DNA from: UMGS755 sp045595795
Lineage (GTDB): Bacteria; Bacillota; Clostridia; UBA1381; UBA9506
NCBI GenBank assembly: GCA_045595795.1
Contig: JAZOBC010000024.1
Coordinates: forward strand, 1 to 64,000
Reading direction: 5' to 3'
DNA: 64,000 nt
The position numbers and the translations under genes were made by a program. A model generated the notes under the pieces. The model searched no databases. It worked only from the letters and a program-made list of their open reading frames with translations, and was not told the DNA's origin. How positions within the stretch are numbered: position 1 is the stretch's first letter; each line of letters starts with the position of its first letter. Positions 33,030 through 42,800 of the stretch are shown here, in pieces.

Positions 33030-35090
33030 TTATTCCTTTGCGCTTTCTTCAATAATTTTTTTAGCGATGTGATCAGGTGCCTGCTCGTAAGCGCGGAACT
33101 CAAAGGAAAAGCTGCCTCTGCCCTGCGTCATGGAACGAAGATCAGTCGCAAATTTTGCCATTTCAGCCATAGGAACATCCGCTGTAATGGTTACGCTGCC
33201 ATCAGACTGCGGATCGCTGCCAAGCACTCTGCCGCGACGTTTGTTGACATCACCCATTACATCGCCCATATTGGCATTGGGAACGTTCACCACCAAGGTA
33301 CCAATGGGTTCCAGTAGCACAGGAGATGCCTGTGCAAGGCCAGCCTTATAAGCGAGGTTAGCTGCCATCTTAAACGCCATTTCAGAGGAGTCAACGCTGT
33401 GGTAAGAGCCATCGTATAACGTAGCCTTTAAGCCCACCACAGGATATCCTGCCAGAACGCCCTTTGTCATACTTTCGCGAAGACCCTTTTCAACGGCAGG
33501 GAAGAAGTTCTTAGGTACGGCACCGCCGAATACCTTTTCTTCAAAAACAAGATCTTCGGAATCGGTGGGTTCAAACTCAATCCAAACATGACCATACTGA
33601 CCGTGTCCACCGGATTGTTTCTTGTGCTTACCCTCTGCCTTTACGGATTTGCGAATTGCTTCACGATAGGGCACTTTTGGCTCCTTCAAATCCACATCTA
33701 CATTATATTTTGCTTTCAATTTGCTGATTACTACTTCAATATGCTGCTCACCGATACCGGAAATGATTTGCTCCTTGGTTTCGGTGTCATGCTTTAGGCG
33801 AATGGTCTTATCTTCTTCCATCATCTTGCCGAGACCGGCACTGATTTTTTCTTCATCGCCCTTTGCCTTTGGCATAATTGCCATGCTGGTTACGGGAGCC
33901 GGAAATTCAATTTCCTCAAAGAACAAAATTTGGCTCTTGTCACACAGTGTATCGCCCGTTGCTGTAACTGTCAGTTTGGGAACTGCACCAATATCACCGG
34001 CAGTCAGTTTATCTACTTCAATCTGCTTTTTACCGCGCATCAGGTAAATGCGTCCAATTTTTTCTTCAGCCTTTTTATTAGCGTTATAAACAGCAGCATC
34101 TTTTTTCAAAGTACCGCGGTATACACGAATGAAGGAGAGTCTGCCAATAAAGGGGTCGGCAATGGTCTTGAAGCACTGAGCCGCTAAGGGCGCTGCCGGG
34201 TCACATGCAACCTCAACTGGATCACCGGATGCATCTTCTGCAAGTTTTGTGAAGTGATCGGGACCGGGCATATATTTAATGATGGCATCCAACAACAGCT
34301 GTGTGCCCTGATTTTTAATGGCACTGCCGCAAAGAACGGGAACAATCTCACGCTTACCGGTACCGGTCTTTAGGCCATTATAAATTTCTTCGGTGGTAAA
34401 TTCTTCACCTTCAAAATATTTATTCATCAGGTCATCATCTGTTTCAGCCACGGCTTCCATAATCATATCGCGAACCGGCTGAATTTCATCATCCATACCA
34501 TCAGGCACGGGACCGTCAATACGTTTATCCCCTTCCCAACGGCGGGAGGTCATATCTACCACGTTCACAAAGCCATCTATCTGCTCACCTTTTTTAATGG
34601 GCACGAGGCATGGTGCAATGCGCTTGCCGAATTTTTCTTTCAGTTCAGCCAAAACCTTATGATAATCGGCTTTTTCATCATCTAATTTATTAATAAAAAT
34701 AATGAGGGGAATGCCCTTCTTTTCACAAAGAGCCCAGGCTTTTTCTGCACCGACGCTTACGCCGGACTTGCCGCTGACTACCAAAACAGCACAATCAGCC
34801 GCTGCAACAGCTTCTGCCTGTTCGCCCACAAAATCAAAATATCCCGGGGTGTCAATCAAGGTGATTTTTCCATCACGCCATTCTAACGGAAGTGTGGCCG
34901 CACTAATGGAACACAGACGTTTAACTTCTTCAGGATCATAGTCGCTGACCGTGTTGCCTGCTGCGATTGTTCCCAAACGATCTGCAGCACCGGAACAGAA
35001 CAGCAACGCTTCAACCAGCGAGGTTTTTCCTGCACGTCCATGCCCTAAAAACACAACATTTCTGAGTTTTGCTACCGGATAGTCTTTCAT
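33030..35090 (-). CDS. EF-G-like translational GTPase paralogue
   Basis: The 686-residue protein has the five-domain EF-G layout but is clearly distinct from FusA. G1 is GHGRAGKTSL and switch I is divergent. G3 is IDTPGYFDF, where the catalytic histidine of true EF-G is Tyr84, and G4 is NKLD. Domain IV keeps QSGGHGQYGHVW and the C-terminus RSMTQGRGSFSFEF. This pattern is that of the widespread bacterial EF-G-like subfamily whose role is not settled (possible ribosome or antibiotic-related function). It lies downstream of cca and has its own terminator. Confidence 0.93.
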   Translation of the reverse strand: MKDYPVAKLRNVVFLGHGRAGKTSLVEALLFCSGAADRLGTIAAGNTVSDYDPEEVKRLCSISAATLPLEWRDGKITLIDTPGYFDFVGEQAEAVAAADCAVLVVSGKSGVSVGAEKAWALCEKKGIPLIIFINKLDDEKADYHKVLAELKEKFGKRIAPCLVPIKKGEQIDGFVNVVDMTSRRWEGDKRIDGPVPDGMDDEIQPVRDMIMEAVAETDDDLMNKYFEGEEFTTEEIYNGLKTGTGKREIVPVLCGSAIKNQGTQLLLDAIIKYMPGPDHFTKLAEDASGDPVEVACDPAAPLAAQCFKTIADPFIGRLSFIRVYRGTLKKDAAVYNANKKAEEKIGRIYLMRGKKQIEVDKLTAGDIGAVPKLTVTATGDTLCDKSQILFFEEIEFPAPVTSMAIMPKAKGDEEKISAGLGKMMEEDKTIRLKHDTETKEQIISGIGEQHIEVVISKLKAKYNVDVDLKEPKVPYREAIRKSVKAEGKHKKQSGGHGQYGHVWIEFEPTDSEDLVFEEKVFGGAVPKNFFPAVEKGLRESMTKGVLAGYPVVGLKATLYDGSYHSVDSSEMAFKMAANLAYKAGLAQASPVLLEPIGTLVVNVPNANMGDVMGDVNKRRGRVLGSDPQSDGSVTITADVPMAEMAKFATDLRSMTQGRGSFSFEFRAYEQAPDHIAKKIIEESAKE

Positions 35091-35271
35091 TCAATTTCCC
35101 TCCATGTTCTCATGCAAACTGCATGTAATTTTTCATGTTCATTCACGGTTTTATAGTAAAAGCCGGTACACCGGCTGCCGAAGAATGCCTGGAAATTAGA
35201 ATTGCTCTTCGTTATTCAATTATCATCTGCATCATAGTATATGAAACATATATACCACAAAAAATTGCTTT

Positions 35272-36597
35272 TTAATCAATTTTTTTAAAAAATTTCAAAA
35301 GTTCTTCTTTTCGGTTTGCTGTCGGATTTTCAAGCACCATTTCAAGTGCTTTGCAAAGCACCGCACCAATCTCTTTGCCTTGATACCCCAAAGCCATCAC
35401 ATCATAACCGCAAATAGCAAGATCAGATACCGTCAGAGCATCACCGTCTGCCATAATTTCTTCGTAGAGTGCTTCTATGTTGTCTAAATATGCCTTTCGC
35501 TCAGCAAGAAGCGAGGGGTTTTGCCCTAAGGTGTCGGCACGTTTGATGGTAAGAAGCGCAGGAAACAACTCTGCACCCAAACTGCTCACCATACGTCTGA
35601 CACTGCTTTTGGTTTCGGCAGGGCGACGATCATGATAGCTAATGAGTTTTTGCACTTGCTCTTTGGTTTGGTTGTCAAACCGCAAGCGCGATAAAACATC
35701 TTCTGCCAGTGCCACACCAGCTTTATCGTGCCCTTTAAAATGGTCAACACCGTTTTCATCTGTGGTCTTTTTCTCCGGTTTTCCCACATCGTGCAGCAGT
35801 GCTGCCAAACGCAAAACCGGCTCTTTGGGCACATTTTCTGTCACCTTTAAAATATGATGTGCCACATCATAAATATGATATTTAATATTTTGTTCCACAC
35901 CAAAGCATGCATCAAATTCCGGCAAAACCACAGCTAATAAACCCGTCTGATGCATGATATCAAAAACCGAAAGCCGGTCTGAGAGCAAAATTTTCATGAG
36001 CTCGTCGCGAATCCGCTCACCGCTCACCGCAGATAAAAGTGGTGCAAGCGCTGAGATGGCGTCTAAAATTTTTTCATCTATCGCAAAGCTCGTTTGTGCT
36101 GAAAATCGAAGCGCACGCAGCATCCGCAAGGCATCTTCATCAAACCGGATGAGGGGGTCACCCACACAACGAATCAGCTTTTTTTCAATATCCTCTCTGC
36201 CTCCAAAGGGATCAACCAAGCCGACTTCTGGATGATATGCCATGGCATTCATGGTAAAATCCCGTCGGGATAAATCAGCACAAATATCGTCAGTAAAAGT
36301 AACGGATTCAGGTTTTCGATGGTCGGCATACGTGCCATCTACACGAAAGGTCGTCACTTCATATTGTCCACCGCTTAGCACCACCGTAACCGTGCCATGC
36401 TTAATGCCGGTGGGAATCGTTTTGGAAAAAACAGAAAGGATGACCTCCGGTGGTGCTGCTGTCGTCACATCCCAGTCCTGAGGGGTCCTTTCCAAAAACA
36501 TATCCCGCACGCAACCGCCTACGGCATATGCGCTGTAACCCGCTTTGTTTAGTGTCTCCAGAATGTGTCTCACATCCTGCGGAAGTATCCAACTCAT
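35272..36597 (-). CDS. cca: CCA tRNA nucleotidyltransferase with HD domain
   Basis: The 441-residue class II enzyme adds or repairs the tRNA 3' CCA. The head domain shows YAVGGCVRDMFLERTPQDWDVTT (catalytic DxD), then RRDFTMNAMAY and the RFDEDALRMLRALRFSAQ neck motif. A C-terminal HD domain is present (LAALLHDVGKPEKKTTDENG, HDKAG). The ATG at 36597 follows AGGAGG and sits about 16 nt after the predicted transcription start, so the longer frame to 36669 is excluded. The window tRNA already encodes its CCA, so repair may be the main task. Confidence 0.95.
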   Translation of the reverse strand: MSWILPQDVRHILETLNKAGYSAYAVGGCVRDMFLERTPQDWDVTTAAPPEVILSVFSKTIPTGIKHGTVTVVLSGGQYEVTTFRVDGTYADHRKPESVTFTDDICADLSRRDFTMNAMAYHPEVGLVDPFGGREDIEKKLIRCVGDPLIRFDEDALRMLRALRFSAQTSFAIDEKILDAISALAPLLSAVSGERIRDELMKILLSDRLSVFDIMHQTGLLAVVLPEFDACFGVEQNIKYHIYDVAHHILKVTENVPKEPVLRLAALLHDVGKPEKKTTDENGVDHFKGHDKAGVALAEDVLSRLRFDNQTKEQVQKLISYHDRRPAETKSSVRRMVSSLGAELFPALLTIKRADTLGQNPSLLAERKAYLDNIEALYEEIMADGDALTVSDLAICGYDVMALGYQGKEIGAVLCKALEMVLENPTANRKEELLKFFKKID

Positions 36598-36619
36598 ATT
36601 TGTGCCTCCTACTATATTT

Positions 36620-36648
36620 ATTATAAATTTTTTTAAAAAATCTGTCAA
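36620..36648 (-). promoter_or_regulatory. Sigma-A promoter of cca
   Basis: Minus-strand TTGACA (36643-36648) and TATAAT (36620-36625) are 17 bp apart, giving a very short leader. Confidence 0.85.
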
Positions 36649-36802
36649 TACTCCCTCTGCTTTTTCCACGAATTCTGTTGATTTTTACTAAAAAACCGTC
36701 TTTTTTTGTGTTTAAGATGTTCTCTCATGATTCATCCTTGCGTTTTTTGATATCTCACATCGAGTCTATATATATTTTTTTACAAAAAACATGATTTTAT
36801 CA

Positions 36803-36831
36803 TTGACAGAAGACCAAAAAAAAGGTACAAT
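36803..36831 (+). promoter_or_regulatory. Sigma-A promoter of rny; remainder of the 302-bp gap is AT-rich
   Basis: TTGACA (36803-36808) and TACAAT (36826-36831) with a 17-bp spacer. The rest of the cca-rny divergent gap (36649-36802) is AT-rich and shows no gene or clear structure. Confidence 0.85.
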
Positions 36832-36899
36832 ATAGAATGGATTTGCTTATTTATTATAAGTAAATGTAAATTTTAATAAGGAGGAAAAAGAGAGACAAG

Positions 36900-38456
36900 A
36901 TGACAGAGATGATTATCTACATAGCAGTCGCTTTGATTCTGATTGCCCTTGCTGCTTTTATTGCGTTCCGCTTGGGCATTTCCTATAGAAAAAAGATTGC
37001 CGAAGCCGAGTTTGGCAGTGCAGAGGCAGAAGCTAAGGAAATCATTCAGCGTGCTAAAAAAGAAGGCGAAAGCAAAAAGCGTGAAATGCTTTTAGAAGCC
37101 AAAGAAGAAAATCACAAGCAAAGACAGGAGCTTGACAGAGAAATGAAAGAACGCAGAAGCGAAATTTCTCGTCAAGAACGTCGCATTCAGCAAAAAGAAG
37201 AGAACCTTGACAAAAAAACCGAATCCATTGAAGCCAAAGAGGAAAAGCTCTCACTCAAGGAAAAAGAGCTCGACCAGTTAAAAGGCGAAATTGAAGAGGT
37301 TAAGAAGAAAGAAATCGTGGTACTTGAGCAACTTTCCGGTTTATCCGCAGAAGAAGCAAAGCAGTTCCTGCTCAAGAGCGTTGAAAGCGAAGTGCGTCAT
37401 GAAGCTGCCTTAATGGTAAAGGAAATTGAAACACAGGCGAAAGAAAATGCCGAAAAAAATGCCAAGAACATCATTGCCGGTGCTATTCAGAAATGTGCCG
37501 CTGACCATGTTGCAGAAACAACCGTTAGTGTGGTGAACCTGCCGAGTGATGAAATGAAGGGCCGTATCATTGGCCGTGAAGGCAGAAACATCCGCACCTT
37601 AGAAACCTTAACCGGTATTGATCTGATTATTGATGATACTCCCGAAGCTGTTATCTTATCCGGCTTCGACCCGGTTCGCCGCGAGATTGCCCGTCTTTCC
37701 TTGGAAAAACTCATTGTTGACGGCAGAATTCATCCCGCACGCATTGAAGAAATGTATGAAAAAGCGAAAAAAGAGGTTGAAACCGAAATTAAGCAGGAAG
37801 GTGAAAATGCCGTATTTGAAACCGGCGTTCACGGTCTGCATCCCGAAATTATTCGTCTGCTGGGTAAACTGAAATACAGAACCAGCTACGGTCAGAATGT
37901 TTTGAAGCACTCCATTGAGGTTTCTCACCTGTCCGGTTTAATCGCCGGCGAGCTGGGTGCTGATATCACCATTGCAAAGCGTGCCGGTCTGCTTCATGAC
38001 CTTGGCAAAGCTGCCGACCATGAAATGGAAGGCTCACACGTGATGATTGGTGCCGATTTGGCTAAGAAATATAAAGAAGGTCAGGAAGTGCTCCACGCAA
38101 TTATGGCACATCACGGCGACGTTGAAGCAAACACCTTGGTTGCTGTAATTGTACAAGCAGCCGATGCAATTTCAGCTGCCCGCCCCGGTGCACGTCGCGA
38201 AAACATTGAATCTTACATTAAGCGTCTTGAAAAGCTCGAAGAAATTGCCAACTCCTTTGAAGGCGTTGAACGTTCCTTCGCAATTCAAGCAGGTCGTGAA
38301 ATCAGAATCATGGTAAAACCTGAGGATGTGAAAGACGACGGCATCACAATGGTGGCAAGAGACATCGTCAAGAAGATCGAAAGCGAACTTGAATATCCCG
38401 GTCAGATTAAGGTTAATGTCATTCGCGAAACTCGCGCCATTGAATATGCAAAATAA
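36900..38456 (+). CDS. rny: Ribonuclease Y
   Basis: The 518-residue membrane-anchored endoribonuclease initiates mRNA decay in Firmicutes. It has an N-terminal membrane helix (residues 4-25), a long charged coiled coil (about 30-180), a KH RNA-binding domain (LPSDEMKGRIIGREGRNIRTLE...) and an HD domain (VLKHSIEVSHLSG, AGLLHDLGKAADHEMEGSH, HHGDVEANTLVAVIVQAADAIS). The length is normal. AGGAGG is rather far (15 bases) from the ATG, but a purine-rich GAGAGA lies closer. It is monocistronic by its own promoter and terminator. Confidence 0.97.
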   Translation: MTEMIIYIAVALILIALAAFIAFRLGISYRKKIAEAEFGSAEAEAKEIIQRAKKEGESKKREMLLEAKEENHKQRQELDREMKERRSEISRQERRIQQKEENLDKKTESIEAKEEKLSLKEKELDQLKGEIEEVKKKEIVVLEQLSGLSAEEAKQFLLKSVESEVRHEAALMVKEIETQAKENAEKNAKNIIAGAIQKCAADHVAETTVSVVNLPSDEMKGRIIGREGRNIRTLETLTGIDLIIDDTPEAVILSGFDPVRREIARLSLEKLIVDGRIHPARIEEMYEKAKKEVETEIKQEGENAVFETGVHGLHPEIIRLLGKLKYRTSYGQNVLKHSIEVSHLSGLIAGELGADITIAKRAGLLHDLGKAADHEMEGSHVMIGADLAKKYKEGQEVLHAIMAHHGDVEANTLVAVIVQAADAISAARPGARRENIESYIKRLEKLEEIANSFEGVERSFAIQAGREIRIMVKPEDVKDDGITMVARDIVKKIESELEYPGQIKVNVIRETRAIEYAK

Positions 38457-38465
38457 AGTGAATCT

Positions 38466-38499
38466 TAAGGCTGCAGCTTAGCTGTAGCCTTATTTTTTA
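38466..38499 (+). terminator. Terminator after rny
   Basis: An 11-bp stem AAGGCTGCAGC with GCTGTAGCCTT (one G-U pair) and a 3-nt loop is followed by ATTTTTT. Confidence 0.85.
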
Positions 38500-38589
38500 G
38501 AAAAATGCAGCTTTTGAGGAACTTATTTCCTGATTGTTCGTCTATAGCAGTATAGAATCCATATTCTAACGATAAAGGAGGACTTTTTC

Positions 38590-40656
38590 ATGAAAAAATT
38601 GTTGTGTTTGGTGCTTTCCACCCTGATGATGTGGGTCTGCATGCTTCCCGTTGCAGGCGATCAACACGAAGCCGAATCGGCAGAAAGGCTCATGCTCATC
38701 GCAAAAGAAAAACTGTCGATTGATGACAATGTTTTTGAATTTCAGAATTACTCCTTACATACAACCGATCATGGAAACAACTATCGGTTTTACTGGGTAT
38801 CAAAAGATAAAAATGCCGACCAAAGCATCTACGCCACGCTTTCAGAAGATGGCATTATTACCGGCTATTCCTATTATAAACCAAAGAACACAGACAAACT
38901 GTCCTTTGCTACCTATGGCACAGACGATGCAATCAAAGCCGCTGGTGACTTTATTACCTCCATTGATGCTGAAAAATTCAGCCAAACCAAGGTGACAGAT
39001 ACGAGCAGACAATATGACGGTTCTTATCAAATTACCTTTGAGCGAGTGAAAAACGATATTCCTGTCATAGGAAACGCACTCTATTGCACCGTCGACTGCG
39101 ATACCCTGGAAATTATGCAATATACCTCCTCCTGGAGTGAGGTGACGTTCCCCGACTCGGCCCCCATATCCTTAGAAGAAGGACAGCAAGCATTTTGTGA
39201 CAAGCTGGGGCATCAACTGTTTTACCAGGTGCAAAGCACAAACTATGAAAATAGCGCAAAGCTCATCTATCGCAGCCGCTATGACGAAGACCTTTATATT
39301 GACGCCGTCAGCGGCGAGGTGGTATCGTATGATGAGCTCAATGATTTATACTACGATTCGACCGCTCGAAATGAAGCTGCAAAAGACAGTGCTTCTGGCG
39401 GAATGGTCACTCTCTCCCCCTCTGAGCGTGCCGCCGTTGAGCAAATCGGCAACATGATTTCCGCCGCTGAAGCCGACCGCATTGTCCGGAGCATTGATGA
39501 ATTTTCTGTTGGCACGGAACTGGAACAAGAGAGTTATGATATTCAGCGCATTGAAAACGGCGATTACATCATAAATCTGTATTACCACGCTGAAACAGAA
39601 ACCAAAAGCCAATATGCCTATGTGTCTCTTCATGCCGAAACCGGGCAAATCACAAGCTACTATTATCACGAATATGACGCGGATGACGCAAAGCAGAAAA
39701 CGGAAACCAAAAAAATTGCAGCTGATGAGTTAAAGCGCAAGGCAGATGCCTTCTTAAATAAATATTATGCCGAAGAAATGGCAAACATGGTTGAAAAATC
39801 ATATTTTGACTCTGCCCTGCAGGAAAATTCCTTCCGCTATCTGAGGACGGAAGATGGCATTCCGGTTTATAACAACGGTGCTTATGTGCAATATGATGCA
39901 CAAACAGGCAAACTGACTTCCTTCACCCTGAACTGGACAAAGGTTGACTTTCCGTCTGCTGCCATGGTGCAATCTCTTGAGGCTGCCAACCGCGCCGCTA
40001 TGGAAAAAGGCAATTTTGCACTACGATATATGGTTATTCCCAACGGTGAGGATGGCTTAACCGCCACATTGCTCTATGGTTTGGCTGAAAATCCCATTTT
40101 AGATGCTGTAACCTTAAGTGCGTTAGATTATCGGCTGCGCCCCGCTCAAGAAGAAGCGCCTGCAGAATATACCGACATTGAAGGTCATTACGCAAAAGAT
40201 GCCATTGTAAAGCTTGCAGAATATGATATTTTCCTTCCCGCAGTGGAAAACGGTCAACTTTGCCCCGATTCTTGCATTTCACAAAAGAATTATTTTCTGC
40301 TTCTTGACCGCATGCTTTGGAACGGACGCCATGCTGCCGATATCGATGAGCTGTTTCAATATTTAATTCGCCTCAACATTCTGACAGCAGAGGAAGTGAA
40401 TCCGCAAGCACCTGTCAAGCGAATAGATGGCATCCGTTGGCTTTTAAACGCACTGAATTACGGCGAATTTGTGAAAATTCCCAATATTTTCCGCAATCCT
40501 TTTGGTGATGTGGAAGAAGGAGATGTTGGCGTGGCAGCTGTTGCCTGGGGCCTTGGATTGGTAAAGGGCGATAACGGCCAATTCTATCCAAACGATTACC
40601 TTCGCCGTGCTGACGCGCTACTGATTATCTATAACTACATGAACAACAAAGGGTGA
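38590..40656 (+). CDS. Exported YcdB/YcdC-repeat protein with C-terminal SLH domains
   Basis: The 688-residue protein has a signal peptide (MKKLLCLVLSTLMMWVCMLP, cleavage near residue 23). Two large PepSY-like YcdB/YcdC modules follow (about residues 30-250 and 275-520, each with VSxxGxI and NGALYC/YNNGAYV-type segments). Degenerate S-layer homology repeats end the protein (YTDIEGHYAKDAIVKLAEYDIF to FGDVEEGDVGVAAVAWGLGLVKGDNGQFYP). It should be anchored to the cell wall. Such proteins are common in Clostridia, with no assigned function. The stop lies only four bases before an AraC gene, so the two are coupled. Confidence 0.88.
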   Translation: MKKLLCLVLSTLMMWVCMLPVAGDQHEAESAERLMLIAKEKLSIDDNVFEFQNYSLHTTDHGNNYRFYWVSKDKNADQSIYATLSEDGIITGYSYYKPKNTDKLSFATYGTDDAIKAAGDFITSIDAEKFSQTKVTDTSRQYDGSYQITFERVKNDIPVIGNALYCTVDCDTLEIMQYTSSWSEVTFPDSAPISLEEGQQAFCDKLGHQLFYQVQSTNYENSAKLIYRSRYDEDLYIDAVSGEVVSYDELNDLYYDSTARNEAAKDSASGGMVTLSPSERAAVEQIGNMISAAEADRIVRSIDEFSVGTELEQESYDIQRIENGDYIINLYYHAETETKSQYAYVSLHAETGQITSYYYHEYDADDAKQKTETKKIAADELKRKADAFLNKYYAEEMANMVEKSYFDSALQENSFRYLRTEDGIPVYNNGAYVQYDAQTGKLTSFTLNWTKVDFPSAAMVQSLEAANRAAMEKGNFALRYMVIPNGEDGLTATLLYGLAENPILDAVTLSALDYRLRPAQEEAPAEYTDIEGHYAKDAIVKLAEYDIFLPAVENGQLCPDSCISQKNYFLLLDRMLWNGRHAADIDELFQYLIRLNILTAEEVNPQAPVKRIDGIRWLLNALNYGEFVKIPNIFRNPFGDVEEGDVGVAAVAWGLGLVKGDNGQFYPNDYLRRADALLIIYNYMNNKG

Positions 40657-40660
40657 TTGA

Positions 40661-41443
40661 ATGAAACCGCCACTTCTCAAAGGAATCCCGCTTGCGCAAC
40701 GCAATTGGGTGGATATAAACCCCTGTGATTTGGGTCAGGAACGCTGCTTGCCCGGACATAGCTATGGTCCGGCAATCCGCAACAACTACTTGATTCACTA
40801 TGTTGTCAGCGGTAAGGGCACCTTTTATCATAACGGGCATGCCCATCCGGTGAAAGCGGGAGAAATTTTTGTTATCTTCCCGCGGGAGGTAACGACCTAT
40901 GCAGCTGACCAAAACGACCCGTGGCACTATATTTGGATTGGTTTTACCGGCACACTGGCTGAGCGACTTGCCTCTCTCCCCACACGGGTTTGTTCTTATA
41001 GCGCCAACACGTTTTTTGAAATGATGCACGCCGAGAACCTGACAGGTACGCGTGAGGAATTCGTGACTGCAAAAATCTTTGAAATGATGTCTGTTCTTTT
41101 TGAGGGTCAAAAGAAAGTCACCCATTATGAGCAACAGGTGTTAAACTATGTGAACGCAAATTATATGAATCCCATCACCGTAGATAGTATTTCAGCTTAT
41201 TTCAACTTAGACAGACGCTATCTATCCAAACTGTTTAAAAATCGGATGGGAATCACACTGTCTGACTACCTGATTCAAACCAGACTGCAGCACGCTGCTC
41301 TTCTTCTGGCAGATGGCTACTCCGTTAATAATGCAGCTGCCATGGCGGGCTATCATGATCCATTTAATTTCTCAAAAATGTTTAAAAAAAACTACGGTAT
41401 TTCGCCAACAGAATACCGTAAAAGACATATGCAGAATAAATAA
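40661..41443 (+). CDS. AraC-family transcriptional regulator (cupin sensor)
   Basis: The 260-residue protein has an N-terminal AraC-type cupin (NYLIHYVVSGKGTFYHNG, VKAGEIFVIFPREVTTYAAD) and a C-terminal double HTH (NPITVDSISAYFNLDRRYLSKLF and SVNNAAAMAGYHDPFNFSKMFKKNYGISPTEYR). The class usually senses a sugar and activates glycan genes. Here it is translationally coupled to a YcdB/SLH surface protein rather than to an obvious sugar operon, so its targets are probably elsewhere. A terminator follows at once. Confidence 0.93.
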   Translation: MKPPLLKGIPLAQRNWVDINPCDLGQERCLPGHSYGPAIRNNYLIHYVVSGKGTFYHNGHAHPVKAGEIFVIFPREVTTYAADQNDPWHYIWIGFTGTLAERLASLPTRVCSYSANTFFEMMHAENLTGTREEFVTAKIFEMMSVLFEGQKKVTHYEQQVLNYVNANYMNPITVDSISAYFNLDRRYLSKLFKNRMGITLSDYLIQTRLQHAALLLADGYSVNNAAAMAGYHDPFNFSKMFKKNYGISPTEYRKRHMQNK

Positions 41444-41450
41444 CAATTCG

Positions 41451-41482
41451 GGCTGCTCTCTTTGTAGAGCAGCCTATTTTGT
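41451..41482 (+). terminator. Terminator after the AraC gene
   Basis: GGCTGCTCT with AGAGCAGCC stem, 6-nt loop, then TATTTTG. Confidence 0.8.
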
Positions 41483-41548
41483 TTGGTATAGGACAATCTT
41501 TGGGCGCATAAGATGGGTAATGACACTGATTTGAAAGGATGTATCACA

Positions 41549-42733
41549 ATGAAACGAATTATGGCGTTATGTCTTTCTTTTTTCCTATTATTCAGCTTTT
41601 GCGCTACTGCAGAAGAAACTGCCGTAGAAACCCAATCCGTCATCAACATCACCGCACCGGCAGCCATTTTAATTGAAGCCGGCACCGGTCAAGTGCTATT
41701 TGAAAAAAATAGCCACGACCGCCGTCCGCCTGCCTCTGTCACCAAAATTATGACGATGCTTCTCACCATGGAAGCCATTGACAGCGGTCAGATTGCCTTA
41801 GAGGACATGGTGCGCTGTTCAGAGCTTGCTGCCTCCATGGGCGGCTCGCAGGTATATTTAGAACCCGGCGAGGAAATGAGCGTGCGCGATATGTTAAAGG
41901 CTGTAGCCGTTGCTTCCGGCAACGATGCCGCCGTGGCTCTGGCGGAGCACATTGCCGGCAGCATGGAGGGCTTTGTGGCAAAAATGAATGAGCGCGCACA
42001 AGCTTTAGGCATGCACGATACTCACTTTGTGAACTGCAACGGTTTAGACGACCCCGAACATTTAACCAGTGCCTATGACATTGCATTGATGAGTCGCGAA
42101 CTGGTGAAGCATCCTTTAATTTTAGAATTTACCGGCATCTGGATGGATAACCTCAGGGACGGTGCCTTTGGTCTCGTGAACACAAATAAGTTGATTCGCT
42201 TTTATGAAGGGGCAAACGGACTAAAAACCGGCTCAACCAGCGTGGCAAAATATTGCCTTTCTGCCTCAGCCGTTCGTGATGGCATGAATCTCATTGCCGT
42301 TATTATGGGGGCAGACTCTTCAAAAGACCGCTTTGGAGACGCCAGCAAATTGCTCGACTATGGTTTTGCAAACTTTGCCATCGCCGGCTCACTGCTGACA
42401 GAAGAAGAATTACCGCAGATTGCCGTTGTAAAAGGAATCCAAGCGCAAGTTGAAACAAAGGTCTCAGATGATTTTCATGTTTTAGTCAGCAAATCAAAAC
42501 TGGGTAGCATTGAAAAACAAATTACCCTGCCTGAAGTCTTGGAAGCCCCCGTCCGCACAGGTGACGTCGTCGGCAGTGTTGAATTTATCATTGACGGTAA
42601 CCGCGTGGGCGGTACTGATATCATCGCAAAAACCGACGCACCGCGCATCAGTCCCTTTGGTATGTTGAAAAAACTGACAAAACAGCTGCTCTTTGGTAAT
42701 CAAGAGCAAACAGCCTCCGAATTAGTCGCATAA
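41549..42733 (+). CDS. dacF: D-alanyl-D-alanine carboxypeptidase (DacF/PBP5-type)
   Basis: The 394-residue exported serine carboxypeptidase trims peptidoglycan stem peptides. The signal peptide is MKRIMALCLSFFLLFSFCATA. Active-site motifs are SVTK (about residue 55), SGN (about 118) and KTG (in NGLKTGSTS, about 228), followed by the C-terminal beta domain. ATG 41549 follows GAAAGGATG; a 12-residue upstream extension would disrupt the signal peptide. GTATA-N16-CATA at 41486-41510 looks loosely like a forespore promoter, which would suit a sporulation-specific DacF, but vegetative DacA/DacB-type function is equally possible. Confidence 0.9.
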   Translation: MKRIMALCLSFFLLFSFCATAEETAVETQSVINITAPAAILIEAGTGQVLFEKNSHDRRPPASVTKIMTMLLTMEAIDSGQIALEDMVRCSELAASMGGSQVYLEPGEEMSVRDMLKAVAVASGNDAAVALAEHIAGSMEGFVAKMNERAQALGMHDTHFVNCNGLDDPEHLTSAYDIALMSRELVKHPLILEFTGIWMDNLRDGAFGLVNTNKLIRFYEGANGLKTGSTSVAKYCLSASAVRDGMNLIAVIMGADSSKDRFGDASKLLDYGFANFAIAGSLLTEEELPQIAVVKGIQAQVETKVSDDFHVLVSKSKLGSIEKQITLPEVLEAPVRTGDVVGSVEFIIDGNRVGGTDIIAKTDAPRISPFGMLKKLTKQLLFGNQEQTASELVA

Positions 42734-42738
42734 AAATG

Positions 42739-42800
42739 CCTCCTGCATAATTTTTCTTTGTTGGGTAAAGGTAATAGCAAAGAATATAATATGCAGGAGG
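42739..42800 (+). promoter_or_regulatory. Hairpin masking the Shine-Dalgarno of the BofC-like gene
   Basis: CCTCCTGCAT (42739-42748) is perfectly complementary to ATGCAGGAGG (42791-42800), the ribosome-binding site of the next gene. A second helix, TTCTTTG (42754-42760) with CAAAGAA (42778-42784), stacks inside. Transcripts reading through from dacF would fold and hide the site. A TATAAT at 42785-42790 lies too close to the site to serve as its promoter. Confidence 0.6.

Noticed and set aside
35156..35178. GC-rich hairpin AGCCGGTGTACCGGCT as a terminator of cca
   Set aside because: The loop is too short and the following T-run too weak to call it with confidence; it is about 100 bp past the stop codon.
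42785..42790. TATAAT as the -10 box of the BofC-like gene
   Set aside because: Transcription would start inside the ribosome-binding site, so the match is probably accidental or part of the hairpin.
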